Source: SIG480 sp045539475
GTDB taxonomy: Bacteria; Bacillota; Clostridia; Oscillospirales; JAAYXM01
DNA length: 64,000 bases
Assembly: GCA_045539475.1 (NCBI GenBank)
Contig: JAZQFJ010000034.1
Coordinates: forward strand, 24,184-88,183
Direction of reading: 5' to 3'
Positions 36,398 through 43,865 of the stretch are shown here, piece by piece. Numbering within the stretch: position 1 is the stretch's first letter; each line of letters starts with the position of its first letter. The position numbers and the translations under genes are program-made. The notes below the pieces were generated by a model. That model had not been told where the DNA came from and ran no database searches. It was given only the letters and a program-made list of their open reading frames with translations.

Positions 36398-37315
36398 ATG
36401 GTTTCGTGTACTGAATTTATACCTCTTTACAGTGAGTTGTTCAAATATCTTGAAGATATTGGTGGACACAATGAGGTCGTGCGTTACTGGGAGTATATTT
36501 CCGATACCTATGTTGCCGACCTTCTCGGTAAAGAGGTAGAGGAAAAAGGTCTTCGCGGGTGCTGGGATTACTGGGCGAAGTCACTTAATGAAGAGGCTTG
36601 CGATTTCCGTATGGAACTTGATGAAAAGAACGGCACCTTCAGTATTGATATGCGCTATTGCCCGTCTCGCGGGAGGCTTAATGCATATGATCATATGGAA
36701 CCGTATCACGATTACTGCGGACATTGTGCGCTTCTCTATGCTAGACAGCTCGAAAAGTTCAATATTAAAATGGAAGAGTTTGACGTTTCCCGAATTGATG
36801 AAGCAAAATGTGTTCTGAAATTTAAGACAGAAACCAAAAAGAAAAATGGTGAAAAATTGCATATGGACAGGCACGCTGCAGATAACGAGTATTTTCACCG
36901 TGATTTTCATATCAGCGCAAAACGAGGCCTTGAATACGTCGGTGAGAAGTATGGTGATGACGCCGTAGTAGACTATTTAACCCGATTTGCAAAGGCGTAT
37001 TATGCACCTCTTGCAGAAAGGGTGAAAAAAGACGGATTTGCAGCGCTTTGCGAACATATTGAAAGTACATATGAAGCGGAAAAAGCAAGTGGAAATGTAA
37101 AATGTAAGCTTTCTGAAAACGAGCTTTCTGTTTCGGTTTCGGAATGTCCGGGTGTGCGATACATAAGGCAAAGCGGTAATGATCCCACAAAATGGTATGT
37201 CGAGCTTACACGCGCGGTAAATAAAGCAATTGCGGATATGTGCGGACTTCGGTTTGAGCTTCTCTCTTACAACGAAGAAGACGGTGCAACGGAGTACATA
37301 TTTCGCAAGCTTTAA
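36398..37315 (+). CDS. Unknown protein with Cys/His cluster
   Basis: A 305-residue soluble protein that I do not recognise. Two regions are apparent: residues 1-150, ending in a Cys/His-rich stretch (DMRYCPSRGR, then HDYCGHCALLYARQL and a later AKCVLKF), and residues about 175-305, which read as a helical and then a mixed domain. The Cys pattern faintly recalls ATC-hydrolase-like or V4R-like proteins, but this is weak. It is tightly linked between the YhcH-like gene (3 bases) and the binding lipoprotein (26 bases), so it probably takes part in the same catabolic route. Confidence 0.65.
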   Translation: MVSCTEFIPLYSELFKYLEDIGGHNEVVRYWEYISDTYVADLLGKEVEEKGLRGCWDYWAKSLNEEACDFRMELDEKNGTFSIDMRYCPSRGRLNAYDHMEPYHDYCGHCALLYARQLEKFNIKMEEFDVSRIDEAKCVLKFKTETKKKNGEKLHMDRHAADNEYFHRDFHISAKRGLEYVGEKYGDDAVVDYLTRFAKAYYAPLAERVKKDGFAALCEHIESTYEAEKASGNVKCKLSENELSVSVSECPGVRYIRQSGNDPTKWYVELTRAVNKAIADMCGLRFELLSYNEEDGATEYIFRKL

Positions 37316-37341
37316 AATAAAAAAAGGAAGGAAAATCCAAA

Positions 37342-38898
37342 ATGAAAAAGAAATTGTTAGCGTTATCCCTTGCAGTAGTCATGTTGTTGTCCCTTGTCGC
37401 ATGTGATGGAGGAAACGGAGGTACTTCTGCCGGAAAAGCAGATTTTGAACCACTGACCAAAGAAGACGTAATACAAGTTTGTATCCGTTCGCATCCGAGC
37501 TGGCCGTACAGTGAAGACTGGAAGGTATGGCAGTATATCGAGGAAGGCTGCGGCGCAACGCTTGATATACTTGCGATTCCTGAGTCGGAATATAGTACAA
37601 AGCTCACACTTATGTTTACAGATGCAAAGACGGTTCCGGATGTTGCTGTGTTCAGTAATAAATCAGAACTGGATAAGTATTCTCGTCAAGGTGCGTTAAT
37701 TGCGGTTGAGGATGTTGCAGATTATATGCCAAATTTGTTGAGCTTTTATAATAGCCTTCCGGAAAGCGAATATGACCAAAAAGTAAATATGAACCGATCG
37801 GCAGATGGAAAGCTTTATAAGATTGCGAATTTCGGACGTGAGAAAACGCAAAATGTCCGCGCGTGGCTTTATCGCAAGGATATTTTCGACAAATACGGTC
37901 TTTCGGCTCCGGAAACCTTTGATGAGCTTTATGAAGTTTGCAAAAAGCTTAAGGAAATATATCCTGATTCCTATCCTTTTGCGGTTCGGTCAAAGCTTGC
38001 TAACCTGAATGTTTCCGGTTCTTCGTGGAAGCCGTATTGGGAAACGGCAACATACTATGATTACGAGAACGAAAAATGGAGCTTTGGCGCAATTGAAGAT
38101 ACTATGCTTGATGTTCTCACGTTCTATAATAAGATGATAAATGAAAAACTCCTTATGTCAAACTTTATGAGCATTTCAAACTCAAACTGGCAGGAGATTA
38201 TCACTACTGACCGCGGTTTTATTATGCCGGAGTATCAGACCAGAATAGACTTTTTCAATTCTCTCTGTCGTGACAAAAATCCTGATTTCAACCTTACTGC
38301 TATGGTTCCGCCGGTAGCCGATGCAGAAAAAGGCGTTGCTATGGTTAATAAATACAATTATGATCCATATGGTCTTGCGATGTGTAATTCTGAAGATGAA
38401 AAGCGAATTGCAAATGCCGCAAAGTATATGGACTGGCTTTATACCGACGAGGCGGTAGAGCTTGTTTCATGGGGTAAAGAGGGAGAAACCTTTGAAATAA
38501 AGGACGGAAAAAAGACATTTATTCAGGATGAAGCAGGAACGCAGGTACAGACGCTTTATGGCTTTAATTCTTATGGCTCGTTCTCTAAAATCGATTCGGA
38601 CTCTGTTCTTGTATCAGAATCTGAAGACATTGCGGCAACCCGTGATATGGTGCTCGAACATACAATGCCGTACTTCAATCCGGCAAGCTTTATTGCGTTC
38701 ACTGACGAAGAAGCTGCTCGTATTGACGAAATTGGAACGGGGATAAACACATACTATAACGAGAATGTGAATAAATTCATCATCGGACAAAAGCCTCTTT
38801 CAGAGTTTGACGCATTTGTAAATGAATTACAAAGTATGGGAATTACTGAGATGCTGGAGATTTATACAACCGCATACAATCGTATGCTTGGAAAATAA
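37342..38898 (+). CDS. Extracellular solute-binding lipoprotein (ABC sugar type)
   Basis: A 518-residue protein with a lipoprotein signal peptide and lipobox LVAC at about 18-21, then a Gly/Ser linker and a two-lobed binding fold. Seen: VPDVAVFSNKSELDKYSRQGALIAVEDV, KLYKIANFGREK, WLYRKDIFDKYGL-PETFDELYEVCKKLKE, and ADAEKGVAMVNKYNYDPYGLAM. This resembles the large LplA-type family 1 binding proteins that feed oligosaccharide ABC transporters. No permease or ATPase gene for it occurs in this window, so it would depend on membrane components encoded elsewhere. Confidence 0.9.
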   Translation: MKKKLLALSLAVVMLLSLVACDGGNGGTSAGKADFEPLTKEDVIQVCIRSHPSWPYSEDWKVWQYIEEGCGATLDILAIPESEYSTKLTLMFTDAKTVPDVAVFSNKSELDKYSRQGALIAVEDVADYMPNLLSFYNSLPESEYDQKVNMNRSADGKLYKIANFGREKTQNVRAWLYRKDIFDKYGLSAPETFDELYEVCKKLKEIYPDSYPFAVRSKLANLNVSGSSWKPYWETATYYDYENEKWSFGAIEDTMLDVLTFYNKMINEKLLMSNFMSISNSNWQEIITTDRGFIMPEYQTRIDFFNSLCRDKNPDFNLTAMVPPVADAEKGVAMVNKYNYDPYGLAMCNSEDEKRIANAAKYMDWLYTDEAVELVSWGKEGETFEIKDGKKTFIQDEAGTQVQTLYGFNSYGSFSKIDSDSVLVSESEDIAATRDMVLEHTMPYFNPASFIAFTDEEAARIDEIGTGINTYYNENVNKFIIGQKPLSEFDAFVNELQSMGITEMLEIYTTAYNRMLGK

Positions 38899-38913
38899 CG
38901 GGATGGTAATACT

Positions 38914-39828
38914 ATGAAAAATAAATACTTTGATGTCGCTGCTGTACGCGAGGCCATTCATGCAGCACCGGTTCCGTCTATAAGCACTCCGTTTTTGAAA
39001 AATGGCGAAATTGACTACAAATCCCTCGCAACATACACTGATTTTCTCGTAGAGTCAGGTGCAAAGGCACTTCTGCTTACGCCTGGGGACAGTCACTTTG
39101 CGGTTCTTGGTGATGAAGAACAGCTTGAGGTAAACCGAGTCGTTGTTGATGCATGCAATCACCGTGCAATGGTCATCGGAGCTGCGGACAGAATGTATTA
39201 TAACAGGATGGTTGAGTTTGCTGAAAAGTACCGTGATTTTGGCGGAGATATTTTGATTCCATTTGCTCCGGATTGGTGTAGCTACACGACTGATGACACG
39301 CTCGTTGAATACTATAAGGCTTGCGGAAAGGTTGCACCGACAATGTTGCTATCGTGCAATTGCGGCGGACTTTCTAACCGCATTTATGACAGCGTAGGCC
39401 CGGAAAATGGTATCGTTGCCGTAAAGGATGATAAGGCTCTTCCGTACGGAACAAAGGCGCTTCCGCATATCAGAGATAAGATGGCATATCTCTCCGGTGG
39501 AAGAATGGAAACATTCCTCTATTATGCGCCTTACGGTGCTGATGGTTATCTTGCTGTATTTGCGCGTGCGTTTCCGGACGTTGACAAAAGGTTTTGGTCA
39601 GCATACAACAATGGGGAGCTTGCCGGTGCAGTAAAGATTATTGAGGATTACGAAATTGCGTTCTTCGATTGGTGCAGCGCCAACGGCGTTCACTGGGATT
39701 CCGGTATCCGCGGAATGATTGAGATCGCAGGTCTTGCACCAAGATATACAAGACATCCGTTTACGCATATCACAGATGAGCAAATTGAGAAGCTTCGTCA
39801 GTTCCTTAAAGAGAAGAAAGTGATCTGA
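38914..39828 (+). CDS. DapA/NanA-family protein, divergent active site
   Basis: A 304-residue TIM-barrel protein that follows the DapA family layout (VPSISTPFLKNGEIDYKSLATYTDFLVESGAKALLL at the N-terminus). A Lys suited to Schiff-base formation is present in GIVAVKDDKALP. The tyrosine block normally reading YN-P is replaced by LLSCNCGG, and the GTTGE loop by TPGDSH. It may therefore act on an unusual substrate or by a different route. It lies 15 bases after the binding lipoprotein gene and before a Gfo/Idh dehydrogenase. Confidence 0.82.
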   Translation: MKNKYFDVAAVREAIHAAPVPSISTPFLKNGEIDYKSLATYTDFLVESGAKALLLTPGDSHFAVLGDEEQLEVNRVVVDACNHRAMVIGAADRMYYNRMVEFAEKYRDFGGDILIPFAPDWCSYTTDDTLVEYYKACGKVAPTMLLSCNCGGLSNRIYDSVGPENGIVAVKDDKALPYGTKALPHIRDKMAYLSGGRMETFLYYAPYGADGYLAVFARAFPDVDKRFWSAYNNGELAGAVKIIEDYEIAFFDWCSANGVHWDSGIRGMIEIAGLAPRYTRHPFTHITDEQIEKLRQFLKEKKVI

Positions 39829-39838
39829 TGATAAAAAA

Positions 39839-39875
39839 AGTGGGAATATTATATGTGTTATATTTCCGCTCTTTT
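39839..39875 (+). terminator. Possible intra-operon terminator
   Basis: AGTGGGAATAT...ATATTTCCGCT (with two G-T pairs) followed by CTTTTTATC, 10 bases after the DapA-like stop. It may reduce expression of the two downstream genes. Confidence 0.55.
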
Positions 39876-39903
39876 TATCTATACTGAAGAAAGGTGAAGA
39901 AAA

Positions 39904-41067
39904 ATGGAAAAAGCAGTAATTGGAATTATTGGATGCGGAAATATCGCACGTGATGTGCATTTGAAGAACGCTTTTTCAAACCCCAGAATAAGAGTGAAAT
40001 GGTGTTGTGATCTTGATGATAATAACCTCAAATTTGTTCAGGATAATTATACCCCGGAAAACACAACCAAAGATTACAAAGAAGTATTGGCGGACGATGA
40101 GGTGCAGGGCGTACTCATTCTTACGGTGCATAATGTCCGTGAAGAGCTTATCCGTGCCGCTGCAGAAGCGGGAAAGGCGATTTTTGTTGAGAAGCCTATG
40201 AGCTTAACCCCACGCGAATCATATGATATTATGAAAATAATAAAGACGTACGGAGTTAAATTCGTTGTCGGCTTTAACAGAAGATGCGCGCCCATCGTCG
40301 AGGATGCAAAGGCAATTTTAGAAGACCAAAAGAAAAATCCGAAGGATGCTCCGTGGCGGTATAAAAGATATGGAAATACTGTCCATCTTAAAGAAGAGGA
40401 CGCTACTATGGTTCTAATGCGAATTAATGACGATAGCGCGTCATTTAAGAAATACGCCTTCAATGAGTTTGTCGGTCAGGGTTCAATAATAGGCGAGTTT
40501 TGTCATTTCTTCGACCTTGCTTGTTACTTCATCGGGAAAGAGCCGATAAAGATATATACTGAAGGTTGGGCGAGAACAAACGCATCTGTAACTATTCTTT
40601 TTGAGGATCAATCCATATGTACGATTTTCGATGCATCAAACGGAAGCTTTGACCATCCAAAGGAACTGTTTGAGATATATCACGGCGGGATTTCGATGCA
40701 GCTGGATCACTTCTTGCAGCTTCGCGTCGGTGGCAGAGAGGATATCTATAAGAAAAATTATGATTTTATGGAAGATCCATATCCAGAGATATGCGATGGA
40801 GAGGGAACGAATCTTTACATAAACAAGATGCGTGAACGCAACCGCAGAAATACGGACTCAACCGTGCTTGCGCGTTCTGAGGTAAACAAAGGTCATTACA
40901 ATATGTTGGATCGCTTCGTTGATTGCATTCTTCTTGATGCTCCGTCACCTTGTGATGAACTTGATGGTGCGCGTGCTACGCTTATGTGTTTAAAGGCTCG
41001 TGAATCGGCACGCCTCGGACTTCCGGTGAAGATTAGCATCGATGAATACGATTATATAGTTTCATAA
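39904..41067 (+). CDS. Gfo/Idh/MocA-family oxidoreductase
   Basis: A 387-residue dehydrogenase. N-terminal IGIIGCGNIARDVHL is a standard GxGxxA dinucleotide motif. It continues with VEKPMSLTPRE (EKP motif), VVGFNRRCAP, and GSIIGEFCHFFDLACYFIG, matching the catalytic His/Asp helix. It is longer than the other two family members in the window (344 and 338 residues), with an extra C-terminal segment. Probably oxidises a sugar, inositol or sugar acid. It overlaps the SGNH gene at TAATG, so the two are coupled. Confidence 0.87.
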   Translation: MEKAVIGIIGCGNIARDVHLKNAFSNPRIRVKWCCDLDDNNLKFVQDNYTPENTTKDYKEVLADDEVQGVLILTVHNVREELIRAAAEAGKAIFVEKPMSLTPRESYDIMKIIKTYGVKFVVGFNRRCAPIVEDAKAILEDQKKNPKDAPWRYKRYGNTVHLKEEDATMVLMRINDDSASFKKYAFNEFVGQGSIIGEFCHFFDLACYFIGKEPIKIYTEGWARTNASVTILFEDQSICTIFDASNGSFDHPKELFEIYHGGISMQLDHFLQLRVGGREDIYKKNYDFMEDPYPEICDGEGTNLYINKMRERNRRNTDSTVLARSEVNKGHYNMLDRFVDCILLDAPSPCDELDGARATLMCLKARESARLGLPVKISIDEYDYIVS

Positions 41068-41735
41068 TGAGAAAGGTGATGTTTGAAGTGTCGAAGACAA
41101 TTCTTTTTATGGGCAATTCAATTACCGATTGCAAGCGCGACCGTGAAGATATAATGTCGTTGGGAAACGGATATGCAGCATTTACGGCAGGGAGCCTCGC
41201 AGCAAAATATCCGGGAGAATATTCTTTTATAAACCGTGGAATTGCAGGAAACCGTGTTTGCGATTTGGTTTCAAGAATGAACATCGACATTATTGCCCAC
41301 AAGCCGGATTATATGAGTATACAGACCGGTGCAAATGATGTTTCTCAGGATTATATGGTAAATAAATTAAGAATCGGAAGATACGAAAAGCTTTACAGCC
41401 TCTTGGTTGAAGAGAGTTTAAGTGAACTTCCGAAGCTTAAAATAATGATTTTTACGCCTTTTATCGTACCTCACGCACAGCTTGAAAAAACATATGAAAA
41501 CATTTCTCATTTTAGTGTTAATAGTCTTTGTGAAGCTATGAGTGAATATGTAGAAGCGACGGAAAGGGTGGCAAGAAAATTTGATCTTCCGTGCGTTAAT
41601 CTCCAAAAGGTGTTTGATGAAGAACTGAAAAACGCATCGGCAGAATACTGGTCCCGTGATGGATATCATCCGACTGCTATGGGGCATGGTATTATTGCTC
41701 GCGAGTGGCAGAAGCTGTTTGAAAAAGTTAAATAA
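41067..41735 (+). CDS. SGNH/GDSL-type hydrolase
   Basis: A 222-residue protein with the SGNH blocks: FMGNSITD (Ser in a GNSIT block), IAGNRVCDL (Gly block), IQTGANDVSQ (Asn block), and DGYHPTAMGH (Asp and His). Such enzymes are esterases, often carbohydrate esterases that remove acetyl groups. The ATG at 41067 overlaps the preceding stop; an in-frame GTG at 41088 with GAAAGG upstream is an alternative. No signal peptide is seen, so it would work inside the cell on imported oligosaccharides. A strong hairpin follows. Confidence 0.87.
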   Translation: MRKVMFEVSKTILFMGNSITDCKRDREDIMSLGNGYAAFTAGSLAAKYPGEYSFINRGIAGNRVCDLVSRMNIDIIAHKPDYMSIQTGANDVSQDYMVNKLRIGRYEKLYSLLVEESLSELPKLKIMIFTPFIVPHAQLEKTYENISHFSVNSLCEAMSEYVEATERVARKFDLPCVNLQKVFDEELKNASAEYWSRDGYHPTAMGHGIIAREWQKLFEKVK

Positions 41736-41775
41736 TCTATCATTTCAGTGAAAATAGATATGTCGCATTAGCAAA

Positions 41776-41813
41776 GAAGCGGGTTTTGAGGCTTTTGGCT
41801 CAAAATCCGCTTC
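41776..41813. terminator. Bidirectional hairpin between SGNH and sigE genes
   Basis: GAAGCGGGTTTTGAG (41776-41790) and CTCAAAATCCGCTTC (41799-41813) form a 15-bp stem with one mispair, followed by TTAT on the plus strand. It separates two convergent transcription units. Confidence 0.75.
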
Positions 41814-41816
41814 TTA

Positions 41817-42524
41817 TCATAACAACTTCAATATTTCATTTTTAAGATGAGCGATAATTCTTTTTTCAAGCCGTGATATGTATGATTGGGATATTCCGAG
41901 TGCATCCGCGACCTCTTTCTGCGTTTTTTCGTGCTCTCCGAAAAGTCCGAAGCGCATTTTGATTATAATTCTTTCTTTTTCGGAAAGAGTATCGAGTGCG
42001 TTTAAGAGAAGCTGGCGATCTGTTTCATCTTCAATAGGGCGCATAACGCTGTCAGGCTCGGTTCCGAGAATATCCGATAGTAAAAGCTCGTTCCCGTCCC
42101 AATCCGTATTAAGTGGCTCGTCAAAGGATATTTCTGTTTTTTGCGAAGCTGTTTTGCGCAGAAACATCAGAATTTCATTTTCAATACAGCGCGAAGCATA
42201 TGTAGCGAGCTTTATTTTCTTTTCGGGTTTATATGTGTTTATGGCTTTGATAAGACCTATTGTTCCGATTGAGACAAGATCCTCAATGCCTATACCTGTG
42301 TTTTCAAATCTCCGTGCAATGTATACAACAAGCCGAAGGTTGTGTTCGGTGAGTGTCTTCCGAACGTTTTCTGAGTCTGTTTCAAGTCTTGCCATAAGAT
42401 ATTCTTCTTCTTCGGCAGAAAGAGGGGGCGGAAGAGTTTCGCTGCCACACACATACATAACGGCTGAAGGAGAAATGAACCCGAGTTTTGTTAAAAACTT
42501 GTAAAGTGTAATGCGAAAATTCAT
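41817..42524 (-). CDS. sigE: Sporulation sigma factor SigE
   Basis: A 235-residue sigma-70 family protein with the size and pro-sequence of sigma-E. Region 2: NLRLVVYIARRFENTGIGIEDLVSIGTIGLIKAINTY, then KLATYASRCIENEILMFLR. Region 4: LSEKERIIIKMRFGL, KTQKEVADALGISQSYISRLEKRI. It directs the early mother-cell programme of sporulation. The gene immediately upstream encodes its processing protease SpoIIGA, 15 bases away, the classic pairing. No sigG follows in this window. Confidence 0.95.
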   Translation of the reverse strand: MNFRITLYKFLTKLGFISPSAVMYVCGSETLPPPLSAEEEEYLMARLETDSENVRKTLTEHNLRLVVYIARRFENTGIGIEDLVSIGTIGLIKAINTYKPEKKIKLATYASRCIENEILMFLRKTASQKTEISFDEPLNTDWDGNELLLSDILGTEPDSVMRPIEDETDRQLLLNALDTLSEKERIIIKMRFGLFGEHEKTQKEVADALGISQSYISRLEKRIIAHLKNEILKLL

Positions 42525-42539
42525 GCTTTTGGAAACCTC

Positions 42540-43385
42540 CTAAATTATTGCAGAATATGCCCCGTCGCTTGATATACGATGACGGGAGAATCCGATAAGC
42601 GCTCCGGAAAGTGTTCTTCCGTTGAGAAGAACACGTTTGGGATGATACGTGAGCATAAGTGAAAAATCTGCTTCAATTGTTTGATAAGGAACGAGACCGA
42701 ATTTGCCGAATTCTGTGAGCTTATCAAGCAGTAGCGGGAAATTCTCCGGGAGAATATGATCCATAATTCTTATTACATTTTCAGGCAGTATTTCCCGGAG
42801 GGTGACATAATCGGAGATAATTATGTTTGCATTGCTGCCGGGAGCACGAAGAGAATTTCCGGTGTCGTGCAGTGCGGTAACAGTTATGCTTTTATTTTCG
42901 GAATAAATTGTTACGGTGCTGAATTTTCTGTCTGTACGGGCTGTTCCACGGCGGAAAATGAGCAATAAAAGAATATAGGTAAGGAAAGATATGATAATAA
43001 GAGTAGAAGCTGATAAATGTATGTAATAAAAGCCGTGGTGCATCTCGAAAAGACCGCCGCTTCCCAAAAGCGTTACAGCAAATACCGCACCTCCGAAGAT
43101 AAACGAAATTGCCAGAAATAAGAAAGTGTTTTTAATTATATTGCGGCAACCGAACGAAATGAAAACCATAAGGCAGGAGATAAAAATCTTCACCGGCAAG
43201 GATGTACAAAAGGGGAAAGCGGGGAGGAAAACAGTAAATCCATATAATGCACCGACGGCAGCGGCGAGAAAAAGTTTCCATCTGCAGATGTAGCGTGCGC
43301 TTATATATCCGGATGTGAATAAAATAAGGTAATTTATAATAAAATTGATAAGAAAGAAAACATCGGCATAAATTGTTTTTACCAC
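42540..43385 (-). CDS. spoIIGA: Sigma-E processing aspartic protease SpoIIGA
   Basis: A 281-residue membrane protein. The N-terminal half has five hydrophobic helices (IYADVFFLINFIINYLILF and others). The C-terminal half is an aspartic-protease-like domain with the catalytic Asp in TALHDTGNSLR, a later FGLVPYQTI strand, and LIGFSRHRIS at the end. SpoIIGA removes the pro-sequence of sigma-E after forespore signalling. It is directly upstream of sigE, which supports both calls. Confidence 0.93.
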   Translation of the reverse strand: MVKTIYADVFFLINFIINYLILFTSGYISARYICRWKLFLAAAVGALYGFTVFLPAFPFCTSLPVKIFISCLMVFISFGCRNIIKNTFLFLAISFIFGGAVFAVTLLGSGGLFEMHHGFYYIHLSASTLIIISFLTYILLLLIFRRGTARTDRKFSTVTIYSENKSITVTALHDTGNSLRAPGSNANIIISDYVTLREILPENVIRIMDHILPENFPLLLDKLTEFGKFGLVPYQTIEADFSLMLTYHPKRVLLNGRTLSGALIGFSRHRISSDGAYSAII

Positions 43386-43475
43386 ATGAAACTCACCTCA
43401 CAGTATTATTTTATCGCATACCGTGCGTAAAAATTGTCTAAAGCTGATGTCGAAAAAGAAACAGGAGAGCTTGTT

Positions 43476-43841
43476 ATGCGTGGAAAGAAAAAATATATTA
43501 CAGCAGTCCTTTGTGTTGCTCTTTTATCGTGTGTGCTGTTTATCGCTTACACTATGCAGCCAAAACAGCAGGAGCGCAAACCTGATGTGAAAATTTCGAT
43601 GCGGATTTCAAAAGATAGTTTTATATCGCTGCTTGAAGATAAGGGTGTTAAGCTTCACGGAAAATCGCTTATGGCGGTATCGCTGTTTCCTGATACTCTC
43701 ACGCTTGTTTTTGATATGAAAGCAGCAGAAAAAGGAACACTTTCCGAGATCAGGATAAACGGCAAAAAGGTGCCACATGAAATTTTGTCGGATATATGTG
43801 AAAATTACCTTGATTTTAGTTGCGATTTAGTCTATAATTAG
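43476..43841 (+). CDS. Small membrane-anchored protein of unknown function
   Basis: A protein of about 121 residues with a positively charged start (MRGKKK), one transmembrane segment at about 6-25 and an extracytoplasmic domain that I do not recognise (MRISKDSFISLLEDKGVKLHG, LTLVFDMKA). The frame opens at a TTG at 43434, but the ATG at 43476 has AGGAGAG about 9 bases before it and is preferred. It is divergent from spoIIGA and 24 bases before the aconitase-family gene, so it may be co-transcribed with the latter. Confidence 0.65.
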   Translation: MRGKKKYITAVLCVALLSCVLFIAYTMQPKQQERKPDVKISMRISKDSFISLLEDKGVKLHGKSLMAVSLFPDTLTLVFDMKAAEKGTLSEIRINGKKVPHEILSDICENYLDFSCDLVYN

Positions 43842-43865
43842 ATAGATAAGAAAGGATGTTTTAAG

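Noticed and set aside
41878..42504. 208-codon plus-strand frame opposite sigE
   Set aside because: It is Ser-rich and antisense to a well-conserved sigma factor; no family features.
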